This document shows positions 43,793 to 55,000 of a stretch of DNA of 64,000 nt, in pieces. Source of the stretch: Gigantopelta aegis (Eukaryota; Mollusca; Gastropoda; Neomphalida; Peltospiridae); contig NC_054703.1 in assembly GCF_016097555.1 (NCBI RefSeq), forward strand, positions 20,615,110 to 20,679,109, in the 5' to 3' direction. Positions within the stretch are counted from its first letter, which is position 1, and each line of letters opens with the position of its first letter. The notes beneath the pieces were generated by a model. That model made no database searches. It was given only the letters and a program-made list of their open reading frames with translations, and was not told where the DNA came from. Both the position numbers and the translations under genes were made by a program.

Positions 43793-44385
43793 TACGTGTC
43801 AGAATTATCAAATATTTGACATAAAATAACCGATGATTAATTAATCAATGTGCTCTAGTGGTGTCGTTAAACAAAACAAACTTTTTAACGTTCCTCTGGT
43901 GACTGTCAGAATTACCAAATATTTGACATAAAATAACCGATGATTAATTAATCAATGTGCTCTAGTGGTGTCGTTAAACAAGACAAACTTTTTAACGTTC
44001 CTCTGGTGACTGTCAGAATTACCAAATATTTGACATAAAATAACCGATGATTAATTAATCAATGTGATCTAGTGGTGTCGTTAAACAAACCAAACCAAAC
44101 GTGACAGAATTACCAAATATTTGACATGCAATAGCCGATGATTAATTAGTGTGCTCTAGTGGTGTCGTTAAATAAACCAAACCAAACGCGACAGAATTAC
44201 CAAATATTTGACATGCAATAGCCGATGATTAATTAATCAATCTGCTCTAGTGGTGTCGTTAAATAAAACAAACTTTTTAACTTTCACTTGGTGACTACGT
44301 GTCAGAATTACCAAATGGTGGACATTCAATAGTCGATGATTAATTAATCAATATGCTTTAGTGGTGTCGTTAAACAAAATACACT
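43793..44385 (+). repeat. Tandem array of SINE D tails, 6 units (copy A)
   Basis: Units of about 90-115 bases, each with CAGAATTACCAAATATTTGA, GATGATTAATTAATCAA and CTAGTGGTGTCGTTAAAC. This is the 3' part of the SINE repeated in tandem. Copy B has seven units. Confidence 0.92.
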
Positions 44386-44394
44386 TTTACTCAC

Positions 44395-44598
44395 CCGTAC
44401 ACAAACAAGACCAACGACCAGTGCCACAAAGTCGGAAATCATGTGAAAGGAATCCGTCACGAGCGCCATGGAGTTAGTCACGTAGCCTGTGATGATTTCC
44501 ACGAGAAGAAACACGAACGTCAAACCAATCATTGAAATCATTCGACTGGATTTTGTCAAACCCATAACTACGACTTCGGTGTATCATAAGATTAAAAT
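44395..44598 (-). CDS. SLC30A1: ZnT1-like exon 1, copy A (helices 1-2)
   Basis: ATG at 44565; coding part 44395-44565, 57 codons, ending phase 0 at CGG|GTGAGT. It encodes MGLTKSSRMISMIGLTFVFL, then LVEIITGYVTNSMALVTDSF and HMISDFVALVVGLVCVR. H41 and D45 form the HxxxD zinc site of helix 2. An acceptor (GCTTATTTCAG) lies 33 bases upstream of the ATG, so a non-coding leader exon probably precedes it. Those 33 bases contain an in-frame TGA. The coding sequence is identical to copy B. This copy is the nearer one to exon 2 (4.0 kb). Confidence 0.9.
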
Positions 44599-44699
44599 CT
44601 GAAATAAGCAAATTATTGGTTATATTATACCGTAATTCCTTGAATATAAGCCAATTTAAAAAAAAATATATATATTTGTTTATTGTTGTTTTTGGTTTG

Positions 44700-44706
<7 letters not shown>

Positions 44707-44766
<60 letters not shown>
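44707..44766. repeat. Poly-G run of 60
   Basis: 60 uninterrupted G. In the duplicate the run is about 20 and broken by single T bases (about 49014-49036). About 110 bases upstream of the exon 1 copy A acceptor. Confidence 0.95.
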
Positions 44767-44768
<2 letters not shown>

Positions 44769-45222
44769 TTGGCGACGCTCCGAGACCAGGCCTATATTTG
44801 TTTCATATAGCAGTTTCTAACGTACCGGTATTTAAAAGGCACGGGCCCTAGTTTGAGCTCGTAAAACTGAACGTTACGTTTATTAGTTAAAGGCATATTG
44901 TATGCAGTATCCAGTGGCGGATCTAAGGCGCCGCCCCCCCCCCCCCCCCCTTCTCCCTACATTTTGCGGCATATTTGTTGTTTTTTTTGGTTTTTTTGTA
45001 AACAAATAAACAAACAAACTTTTTTTAAATTATATATATTATGCTACTACCGGCCTCGGTGGCGTGGCGGTTAAGCCATGGGACATAAGGCTGGTAGGTA
45101 CAGGGTTCGCAGCCCTGTACCGGCTCCCACCCAAAGCGAGTTTTAACGATTCAATGGGTAGGTGTAAGGCCACTTCAGCCTCTTCTATCTCACTAACCAC
45201 TATCATCTAACTTACTGTCCTG

Positions 45223-45346
45223 GGGCCTAATTCACAAAGGTCTCTTAGGCTCTGCTAGAGAACAAAGCATCCTCTTTGCAAGTATTTTAGCACTGCACTG
45301 TGAGATCGCAAAGTTGCGAGAGTTTAGTGAATTAGGCCCCAGGACA
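45223..45346. mobile_element. MITE with GGGGCCTAATTCAC ends, copy B
   Basis: As 40839-40962. Confidence 0.85.
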
Positions 45347-46014
45347 GACAGCCCAGATAGTTGAGGTGTGTGCACAGGACAGCGTGCTTGAATCTCAATT
45401 GGGTATAAGCACGAAAATAAGTTGAAATGAAATAAAAATGAAATTATGCTACTGTGCATGTTGTTGGGATTTTTAGATGGAAGATGAAGCATTGTTATGA
45501 CGAAAGAAAATGAAATATGTTTACTTGAAAGTAATAAGCGTACGAGACGGGGCAGTGGGAGGGGGGGGGGGGGTCAACTGCCCCCTAGTGCTGAAGCAAA
45601 ACGTCAAATTTAGGCAAGAATGATGTAAATATTCGGGCAAAATGTGCTGACCTGAGACCTTCTCAACTTGTATTTCCATCATTCTACCCTCAAAATTAGT
45701 TGTAATCCATGTACAAATGCGTAGTGGTTCGTTTTGCAACCCTATATAGTTGCTTGTTGGTAATGCTAATATGAATAAATGTTGTTTAAAAAACCAACCT
45801 GCCACCCACCCACCCACCCCCCTTACATACATGGGAGCCCGTACGTCGTTGCTTCAAACTATATCAGTGGTTTAGTTGTAGATGTACGTTTACATGCAGA
45901 ACTAGGCTTACGATGATTTGTGAAATTGAGCTCTGAGCAGGATAAAGCCGATATAATATATTAATCCTGCAATCACTAAGAATGGTCGAAAACTCATATT
46001 TACTATATAAAATT

Positions 46015-46382
46015 CTTAAAGGGACATTCCTGAGTTTGCTGCAATATTTAAGATGTTATCGACTAACAGAGATTTTTTAAAGATTGTAATTAAATATCAA
46101 ATATATTTTTTCTGCATAAAATATTAGTGACTATATTAAACGTGCTTCTGATTGTTCTAATATGTGTACGAGGTTAAATTTCATTTTATTTCCTAAAATA
46201 TTTTTTTTTCGTACGTACGAAATGATTTGAAGACAAATATTAAGACGACCAGAAACACATTGAATATACAGACAGTGATATTCTAAACAAGAAAATATAT
46301 TTAATATGTAAGTTTAATCGTAGAAATATTTTATTAGTCAGAAACATATTACAATGCAGCAAACTCAGGAATGTCCCTTTAA
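46015..46382. mobile_element. MITE M1, copy B1
   Basis: Both TTAA ends present; empty site for the nested element of A1. Confidence 0.92.
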
Positions 46383-46443
46383 TAGTGGTTGGTTCCATAA
46401 ATCTCCGTCTATTGCCTCGTCTATAGGAAATGGGAAACTCATT

Positions 46444-46836
46444 TAAAGGGACATTCCTGAGTTTTCGGCATTGTAAGATGTTTTCGACTAATAAAATACT
46501 TCTACGATTAAACTTACATATTAAATATATTTTATTGTTTAGAATATCAGTGTCTGTATATTAAATGTGTTTCTTGTCGTTTTAATATTTGTAAGAAGCC
46601 TAAACTGGATTTTGTCTTCAAATAATTCCGTACGTACGAAAAAAAAATTATTTTAGGAAATAACATAAAATTTAACCTAGTACAAATATTAGAACGATCA
46701 AAAACATGTTTAATATACAGCCACTAATATGTTATGCAGAAACGTATATTTGATATGTAATTACAATCGTTAAAAAGTCTCTGTTAGTCGATAACATCTT
46801 TAAAATTGCACCAAACTCAGGAATGTCCCTTTAAGG
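46444..46836. mobile_element. MITE M1, copy B2
   Basis: As 42253-42643. Confidence 0.92.
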
Positions 46837-47089
46837 TGCCCATGTCCAAAAGAGGTTCAGGCACGCAAAGGCACGGGTCTGGTCTCTGGCATCGCCAGGG
46901 AGCAGTTCCGGGACGGGACGGTAGGGGGTGGGGAGTGGGGAAGGCGTCTATAGGTTAATAGCCACTCCAGGGGAGATCCTTTTATTGGAGATTTCATCCC
47001 TATTGCACCGCCACAAAGAGGACTGCCACTAACAGACTAGTTTACTGAATCCTGGCTGATCAACCGTTAATTATAAAAAAAACTAATTA

Positions 47090-47991
47090 GAAGATCAAAC
47101 CACCTCAACAGGTCCATTCAGCTGATTGGGGTTTTGTCTTATTCTAATCAGTGTACCACAATTGGTCAAGGAAAGAAAAGGAAATGTTTTATTTAACGAC
47201 GCACACAACACATTTTTTTACGGTTATATGGCGTCAGACATATGGTTAAGGACCACACAGGTATTGATAGGGGAAACCCGCTGTCGCCACGTCATGGGCT
47301 ACTCTTTTCGATTAGCAGCAAGGGATCTTTTAATATGCACCATCTCACAGACAGGATAGTACATACCACGGCCAGTTGTGGAGCACTGGCTGGAACGAGA
47401 AATAACCCAATGGGTCCACCGACGGGGATCGATCCCAGACCGACCGCGCATCAAGCGAACGCTTTGCCACTGGGCTACGTCCCGCCCCTCACAATTTGTC
47501 AAAGGTTGTGGTATGTGCTTTCCTATCTGTGGGGAAAGTGCATATAAAAGATTCCTTGCTGCATTAGAAAAAATGTAGCGGGTTTCCTCTGATGAAAGAA
47601 AGATATGTTTTATTTAAGGACGCGCTCAACACATTTTATTTACGGTTATATGGCGTCAGACATATGGTTAAGGACCACACAGATTTGGAGAGGAAACCCG
47701 CTGTCGCCACATAGGCTACTCTTTTACGACAGGCAGCAAGGGATCTTTTATTTGCGCTTCCCATAGGCAGGATAGCACACACCATGGCCTTTGTTGAACC
47801 AGTTATGGATCACTGGTCGGTGCAAGTATTTACACCTACCCATTGAGCCTTGCGGAGCACTCACTCGGGGTTTGGAGTCGGTATCTGAATTAAAAATCCC
47901 ATGCCTCGACTGGGATCCGAACCCAGTACCTACCAGCCTGTAGACCGATGGCCTGCCACGACGCCACCGAGGTCGGTTCCTCTGATGAATA
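47090..47991 (+). mobile_element. SINE family D host split by two SINEs (copy B)
   Basis: Same nested order as 42890-43792. Confidence 0.9.
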
Positions 47992-48690
47992 CGTGTCAGA
48001 ATTACCAAATATTTGACATAAAATAACCGATGATTAATTAATCAATGTGCTCTAGTGGTGTCGTTAAACAAAACAAACTTTTTAACGTTCCTCTGGTGAC
48101 TGTCAGAATTACCAAATATTTGACATAAAATAACCGATGATTAATTAATCAATGTGCTCTAGTGGTGTCGTTAAACAAGACAAACTTTTTAACGTTCCTC
48201 TGGTGACTGTCAGAATTACCAAATATTTGACATAAAATAACCGATGATTAATTAATCAATGTGCTCTAGTGGTGTCGTTAAACAAGACAAACTTTTTAAC
48301 GTTCCTCTGGTGACTGTCAGAATTACCAAATATTTGACATAAAATAACCGATGATTAATTAATCAATGTGATCTAGTGGTGTCGTTAAACAAACCAAACC
48401 AAACGTGACAGAATTACCAAATATTTGACATGCAATAGCCGATGATTAATTAGTGTGCTCTAGTGGTGTCGTTAAATAAACCAAACCAAACGCGACAGAA
48501 TTACCAAATATTTGACATGCAATAGCCGATGATTAATTAATCAATCTGCTCTAGTGGTGTCGTTAAATAAAACAAACTTTTTAACTTTCACTTGGTGACT
48601 ACGTGTCAGAATTACCAAATGGTGGACATTCAATAGTCGATGATTAATTAATCAATATGCTTTAGTGGTGTCGTTAAACAAAATACACTT
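47992..48690 (+). repeat. Tandem array of SINE D tails, 7 units (copy B)
   Basis: Same unit as 43793-44385, with one extra GTGCTCTAGTGGTGTCGTTA unit of the longer kind. Confidence 0.92.
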
Positions 48691-48698
48691 TTACTCAC

Positions 48699-48902
48699 CC
48701 GTACACAAACAAGACCAACGACCAGTGCCACAAAGTCGGAAATCATGTGAAAGGAATCCGTCACGAGCGCCATGGAGTTAGTCACGTAGCCTGTGATGAT
48801 TTCCACGAGAAGAAACACGAACGTCAAACCAATCATTGAAATCATTCGACTGGATTTTGTCAAACCCATAACTACGACTTCGGTGTATCATAAGATTAAA
48901 AT
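48699..48902 (-). CDS. SLC30A1: ZnT1-like exon 1, copy B (helices 1-2)
   Basis: ATG at 48869, donor CGG|GTGAGT, acceptor TTTCAG upstream, 57 codons identical to copy A at 44395. It is the 5'-most coding exon of the gene. Because the copy A exon would add an in-frame TGA before its ATG, a transcript joining B to A would end early in the frame. The two are therefore expected to be used alternatively, or one is skipped. Confidence 0.88.
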
Positions 48903-49360
48903 CTGAAATAAGCAAATTATTGGTTATATTATACCGTAATTCCTTGAATATAAGCCAATTTAAAAATATATATATATATTTGTTTATTGTTGTTTTTGGT
49001 TTGTTTTTTCTGGTGGGGGGGGGGGGGGGGGTGGGTTTGGCGACGCTCCGAGACCAGGCCTATATTTGTTTCATATAGCAGTTTCTAACGTACCGGTATT
49101 TAAAAGGTACGGGCCCTAGTTTGAGCTCGTAAAACTGAACGTTACGTTTATTAGTTAAAGGCATATTGTATGCAGTATCCAGTGGCGGATCTAAGGCGCC
49201 CCCCCCCCCCCCTTCTCCCTACATTTTGCGGTTTATTTTTTTTATTATTTTTTTTTATTTTTTTCGTTGAAAAATCCAATACGTTCGGGAACGTTTGTGG
49301 CCATATGTCATTGCGACCCCAAATGGATTTTCCAGAACCACCACTGGTATCCAATATTAA

Positions 49361-49421
49361 AGGCATATTGTCACAGACCACTGACCTATTTAATGGTCTA
49401 ACAAAAATAATTTGATTTGTC
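49361..49421. mobile_element. MITE M2 fragment
   Basis: AAAGGCATATTGTCACAGAC and the next 40 bases only, ending at TTGATTTGTC; SINE sequence follows directly. Confidence 0.75.
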
Positions 49422-49695
49422 CGCAAGGCTCAATGGGTAGGTGTAAACCACTTGCACCGACCAGTGATCGATAACTGGTTCAACAAAGGCTATGGTTTGT
49501 GCTATCCTGCCTGTGGGAAGCGCAAATAAAAGACCCCTTGCTGCCTGTCGTAAAAGAGTAGTCTATGTGGCGACAGCGGGTTTCCTCTTAAAAACAGTGT
49601 CAGAATGACCATATGTCTGACGTCCAATAGCCGATGATAAGATAAAAAAAATCACTGTGCTCTAGTGGCGTCGTTAAATAAAACAAACTTTACTC
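49422..49695 (+). mobile_element. SINE with C-type body and D-type tail, 5'-truncated
   Basis: CGCAAGGCTCAATGGGTAGG to CTAGTGGCGTCGTTAAATAA. Confidence 0.88.
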
Positions 49696-49867
49696 TTTTT
49701 TTTTATTAGGAAACTATGAGATATCCCGTCGGGGTGTTGTTGTTTTTTCTCTATTTATAATCTAGAATAATATAATGCATCTAGGTCACAGGTGTGTGTG
49801 CACGCCAAGTGATTAATGTTCATACACAATTAGTGGGTGTGTAGTGCGGTTGAACTTACAGTTATTC

Positions 49868-50880
49868 AAGTTCAAGTTCTTTATTTGCCTTAAAGGGACA
49901 TTCCTGAGTTTGCTGCACTTTTTAAGATGTTATCGACAAATAGAGACTTTTTAACGATTGTAATTACATATCAAATATATTTTTCTGAATAAAATATTAG
50001 TGACTGTATATTAAAGTGTTTCTGATCGTTCTTATATTTGTACTAGGTTAAATTTCATTTTATTTCCTAAAATATATTTGTTCGTACGTACGAAATTATT
50101 TCAAGACAAAATCCAGTTTGGGCTTCTTGCAAATATTAAGACAACCAGAAACACATTGTATATACAGATACTGATATTCTAAACAAGAAAATATATTTAA
50201 TATGTAAGTTTAATCGTAGAAATATTTTAGTTTTCGGAAACATCTTACAATGCAGCAAACTCAGGAATGTCCCTTTAAGTTAAAAAAAAAAAAACTTAGC
50301 ATAAATACATACATATATAATCACGATATATATACAAATATACAAATACAGGTGGAGAGTGATTTAAGAATTAATGGTAAAATTAACATAGTATACTAGT
50401 AATAGTGGTGGGATGTACATATATATGTGCACTATAAACATTATCGTGGTATAATAATAATTCTAATTCTAAATATATATATATATATGTATATATTGAT
50501 GTATACCAGATAAAATATGATTAAGATACTAGCTAATGAAACGGCAGGTTAGTGGATGTCATATTTTAAGTAAGCTGCTTTAAATCGTCTCTAACTTTAT
50601 TTACCAAAACTAAATATTTTCCCAGGTTATTGATGTCTTTATTGTTTTCAGTTGTTAATAGTTAAGTGAGCCTAAATACGCTTGGACGTCTGTGGTCACA
50701 TTGTTTAATATACTTATTCCTTAAATCATTCATAGCTGGGCAAATAAGGATAAAATGATATTCGTCTTCTATATCATTAGAGTTACAAATAGTGCATTTT
50801 CTTTTGGCCCTGTCGATTTTCCTATATCTTCCGTTTTCTATATTTAATTTGTGTGCACTAATTCGGATCTTTCATATTTC
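49868..50880 (-). mobile_element. LINE 3' part, split by MITE M1
   Basis: Minus strand. 50640-50880 reads NIENGRYRKIDRAKRKCTIC, then NSNDIEDEYHFILICPAMND and LRNKYIKQC, closed by a stop after SVFRLT. The C-x2-C...H-x4-C knuckle with EDEYHF and CP is typical of the end of non-LTR retrotransposon polyproteins. An AT-rich 3' UTR follows. After the M1 element (49891-50279), a terminus reading AATAAAGAACTTGAACTTGA fits LINEs that end in short repeats. Assigning this terminus to the same LINE is an inference. Confidence 0.7.
49891..50279. mobile_element. MITE M1
   Basis: TTAAAGGGACATTCCTGAG to CTCAGGAATGTCCCTTTAA, full length. Confidence 0.93.
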
Positions 50881-51340
50881 AGAGTGTATGATGTGACGTA
50901 ATTATTTAACTAAAATATATCTTTCGAACATTTACGTGCAGTCTAGTTTCATTTTATATAATCCAGCTTAATGCGATCTTAAATCCAGGTTAGGTGGCCT
51001 TTACCCACAGATTAAAGAATTTAAATAACTTATTTTATATTTAACTTGTGTGCACACAATTAATATAAAGGTGACAATGGGGCTTTTTAAGGCAGTAAAT
51101 GCGATAGTCATACTATACAGGGTACAGGCGCCAGATACAATGTCCGGTTCAGGACAAGAATACGGACAGTGGCTTCATAAGAGCCATCGGCATCGCCACC
51201 CACTGGTTGAGATGTCTGTCTGTGATACAAGTGCACTATTTGTGTGTAAGTGCACTATTTGTAGGAGTGTCATTAAATATGTACGTGCAAACATGTATGC
51301 TAGAATGTACAAACGTATTGTGTATATAGGTATGAGGGTA
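50881..51340. other. No gene seen
   Basis: A frame at 51050-51349 has no domain and runs into simple repeats. Confidence 0.5.
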
Positions 51341-51344
51341 TGTA

Positions 51345-51390
51345 TGTAGGTGTGCATGCATGCATGCATGTATGTATGTATGTATGTCCC
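51345..51390. repeat. ATGT/GCAT microsatellite
   Basis: GCATGCATGCATGTATGTAT-type run. Confidence 0.93.
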
Positions 51391-51597
51391 AACGAGAAAT
51401 GATATATTTGGCAACAGAAATATTTTGGAATCGTTCAAATTCCACCCAGAATTGATTTTAAAGTTTTTAAAACACTTTAATTTCTATACAAAGTTTTAAA
51501 ATAGACATACCTTGATATTGCATTATATTTTTTCCACAGCTCTTTACACTGGTCTCATAATTGTATAAATAATATTTTCATATACTTACCTTTCTGA

Positions 51598-51643
51598 CAC
51601 CCAATAGGGGTGTCGTTAAACATTCATCCATTCATTCATTGTA
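51598..51643 (+). mobile_element. SINE family B, tail only
   Basis: TGACACCCAATAGGGGTGTC, then GTTAAACATTCATCCATTC. Its CATT run passes into the ATGT repeat, which may have grown from it. Confidence 0.7.
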
Positions 51644-52012
51644 TGTATGTATGTTCGTGCGTATGTATGTAAGTATGTGTGTGTATGTAGGCGGGTGTGG
51701 GTATGTACGTAGGTATGTGAGCATGTATGTAGGTATGTTGGCATGTATGTAGGTATGTGTATATGCATTTATGTCAGAATGTAAGTATCTACGTATGTGT
51801 AGGTGTATATTTATGCATATGTGTGTATATCTATGTTTGTGTGTAGGTATCTATATATTTAGGTGCATGATCACTTGTGTATGTAGGTATGTAGGTGGGT
51901 ATGTATGTATGTATGTGGGTATGCATTTATGTGTGTAGGTATGTAGGTATGTATGTATGTATGTATGTGTGTATGTATGTATGTATGTATGTATGTATGT
52001 ATACATGGGAAT
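51640..52012. repeat. Long ATGT microsatellite, imperfect
   Basis: About 370 bases of TATG/TAGG-type units, purest at 51950-51998. Frames across it are repeat translation. Confidence 0.95.
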
Positions 52013-52029
52013 GTGTATGTATATTGATC

Positions 52030-55000
52030 TACATATTTTTGTCCATGGTAAGCTGTTTCACGCTTCTGTCAGCAACAGAGGTAGTACTATGTCCATTTTA
52101 TTTTTTATTTATTTCTCTCTAATTTGTTTACATTCTTCACTCATAAGTTCCTTTTATTCTTCATCCGATATAGGCAAACCGCCAGTTGTGTATTTCAGGT
52201 TGGTCTGCCTATATGTATTGTTTACTTTATCTATAGAAAAATGTCTGAGATACAGATTATAACAGTTAACTGTCAGGGATTGGGTAATCCGGAAAAAAGA
52301 AAAGACGTATTAAATTACTTGAAACAAACGAACGTAAACATATACTGTCTACAAGATACACATTTTAAAAGTGAACTAGAACTCTATATCGAAACACAGT
52401 GGGGGTATAAATGCTTTTTCAGCTCGTTTTCGAGTAATTCAAGAGGTGTTGCTATACTATTGAACAATAATTTTGAATATACATTACATAAAATGTATAC
52501 CGATATTTCAGGTAATTATATTATAATTGACATAACTATCGAAGGGCAGAGAATTATGCTTGCTAACATATATGGTCCCAATGATGATAAACCAGAATTT
52601 TACGAAAATAGTTCTAACCTTATAGATGAATTTGAAAACGAAAAATTTATTGTCTGCGGGGATTTCAAGTTGGTACTTAATAAAGATTTAAATACAAAAT
52701 AGTATATACATATAAACAACCCTAAAGCTAGAGCTAAAATTTTAGAAAATTTTGAATAATATAAATTTATAGATCCATTCCGAGAACTTTATCCCAGCGT
52801 AAAGAAATATGCATGGAGAAAAAAGAATCCGTTCAAACAAGCTAGATTGGACTTTTATCTCTTGTCTGAAAATTTAATGCCTTTTGTAAACAGAGTGTCG
52901 ATTTATAGTAGCTACAGGTCGGACCACCTAGGTGTAATTCTGTATTTGAAAATTCGTAACTATGTCAAAGGTAAAGGACTGTGGAAATTCAATAATTCAT
53001 TACTTAAGGACAAATGTTACGTTGATTCCATTAAAGAAACAATACAAAATATTAAATGTCAGTAACGCTCTACCTGTATATAACCTCGAAAATATAGATG
53101 ATAGTCCAAATGAAAGTATTCAATACACGGTTAATGATCAGCTTTTCTTAGAAGTTTTGCTAATGGAAATTCGAGGGAAAACTATTGCGTACTCTACTTA
53201 TAAAACAGAATCTGAAGAGAAACTGGAATTGAAACTTATTGACGAAATAAAAATATTAGAAGAAAATGAAGATAATATTAATTCAGACTTGTTAGAAAGT
53301 AAGAGAAATTAATTAATAAAAATAAGAAGAAATAAGTTAAAGGGCAAACTCATTCGATCTAGAGCAAAATGGATAGAAGAAGGTGAAAAGCCCACTAAAT
53401 ATTTCTGCAATTTGGAAAATCGAAATTATTATAGTAAATTTATCTCTAGACTAGAATTAGATGATGGCAATGTAGTAACCGAACAAAATAAAATTTTAGA
53501 AGAAACAAAGCAATTTTATGAAAACTTATCCTCAAAAAGAAACCCACGAAAAATTTGAAATATTACAAATATCAATAATATTGTTGTAAATAAATTAACA
53601 GATGCAGAGCTGAAGAATTAGAAGGACAAATTGAATACAGTGAGGCATTGGAATTTCTTAAAAACATGAGACATGACAAAAGTCCTGGCTCAGGCGGTTT
53701 TTCAGCTGAATTTTTAAAGTTTTGTTGGATAGACCTAGGCCATTTCATTATTAGATCACTAAATTATAGTTATAAGATAAAAGAAATGTCTAATACACAA
53801 AAACTAGGTATTATTACGTGTATACCAAAAATAAATAAACCCAAACAGTGTTTTAAAAATTGGCGCCCTATTACCTTACTAAATTGTATATATAAGATTG
53901 CTTCAGGATGTATTGCTAACAGAATTAAAAAGGTGTTAGATAAAATTATAGCTAAGGATCAAACAAGTTTTATTAAGAGCAGGTACATAGGTGAAAATAT
54001 ACGATTTATATATAATGTAATGTATTATACTGAGGTACAAAAAAAATACCAGGAATGTTGGTATTTATTGATTTCGAAAAAACATTTGACTCAGTTTCCT
54101 GGTGTTTTATTGAACAAATTCTGGATATATTTAACTTTAAAAGTTCAATTAAAAATTATAATAATTCAGTGTCGCGAATATTACAAAATGGTTTTTTGTC
54201 CGAGAGTTTTAAATTGGAAAGAGGTTGCCGGCAAGGTGATCCACTCTCTCCGTATATTTTTATCATCTGTGCAGAAACTTTAGCAACACTAATTAGAAAC
54301 TCTAATGATATTAAAGGCATACGTATAAATGGGGAAGAATATGTTTTTATCTCAGTACGCAGACGATACTACCTTTATTTTAGACGGATCTCCCAAGTTC
54401 CTGGACAGTACTTTAACAATACTAGATATGTATGCTGATGTTTCTGGCTTGAAAATAAATTATTCAAAATCACATATTATCTGGATAGGAAGTAAAAAGT
54501 TTTCAAAAGTAGTTTTCCATCCATACTGAATATGGAACAGATGGTTGCTCAAAAATACGAATCTAAAATTGTGGAAATGAAAAATTTGATAAATCAATGC
54601 GGAAGATAACAGTTTTGGGTAGAATCACTGTAGTGAAAACACTAGTAATCCCCAAAATCACTCATTTATTAATTTCACTACCCAACCCCCAGAGAAGTTA
54701 TTAAACAAATAAATACTATGTTTTTCAATTTTATATGGCAAAACAAACCAGCTAGAATTAAAAGAGCAGTTTTAGTGAAAAATTATAAACATGGAGGTAT
54801 CAAAATGGTAGGTATTAAAATTTTTGCAATAGCATTAAAACTGACCTGGATTAGAAGATTTTTTATATCGAATTCAAAATGGGCAACTCTCTTCTATTCT
54901 TTGACTGGTTTAACAATGAAAGATTAAATAATTTATGGGGATCACTTTATTCACTTAAACACAAGACAAATAAAAAAAACTTATTTTGGAAAGATGTACT

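Larger units (their letters stand above)
40617..44995 (+). repeat. Tandem segmental duplication, copy A
   Basis: Matches 45000-49235 almost base for base. Both begin AATAAACAAACAAACTTTTT and end near CCCCCTTCTCCCTACATTTT. Contents in order: SINE C with a MITE, two M1 MITEs, R2, SINE D split by two SINEs, an array of SINE tails, the first coding exon, poly-G. The spacing is 4384 at the start and 4304 at the exon, because A has a 186-bp element that B lacks and B has one more tail unit. Confidence 0.95.
14682..48902 (-). other. SLC30A1: Extent of the ZnT1-like zinc transporter gene
   Basis: Minus-strand gene assembled from in-phase exons: E1 (two copies, 48699-48902 and 44395-44598), E2 40127-40391, E3 30714-30890, E4 29193-29334, [E5 not found], E6 15734-15916, E7 14682-15122. 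The order of parts matches ZnT1/SLC30A1: helices 1-2 with HxxxD, TFGW-RAE motif, His-rich loop, RGVFLHVLGDALGS helix 5, then the cytoplasmic domain with HDLHIWQLAG. Such proteins export Zn2+ from cytosol to outside as proton-coupled cation-diffusion-facilitator dimers. SLC30A10 is a close relative and cannot be fully excluded. If the missing exon is truly absent, the locus would be a pseudogene or a fragmentary assembly. Confidence 0.8.
45000..49235 (+). repeat. Tandem segmental duplication, copy B
   Basis: Partner of 40617-44995. Substitutions are sparse (for example CACTCCCGAGGAG versus CACTCCAGGGGAG). It lacks the 186-bp nested element and has an extra tail unit. Its MITE M1 copies are at 46015-46382 and 46444-46836, SINE C at 45050-45445, R2 at 46965-47060, and SINE D with its guests at 47090-47990. 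Confidence 0.95.

Noticed and set aside
43793-44385. CRISPR-like array
   Set aside because: The units repeat in full without unique spacers and match SINE tails; the genome is eukaryotic.
49799-49805. Metal response element TGCACGC upstream of exon 1 copy B
   Set aside because: A single 7-base match to TGCRCNC is expected by chance about once per kilobase on two strands; no cluster seen.
51895-52122. Tyr-Val-Cys-Met repeat frame
   Set aside because: Translation of the ATGT microsatellite.
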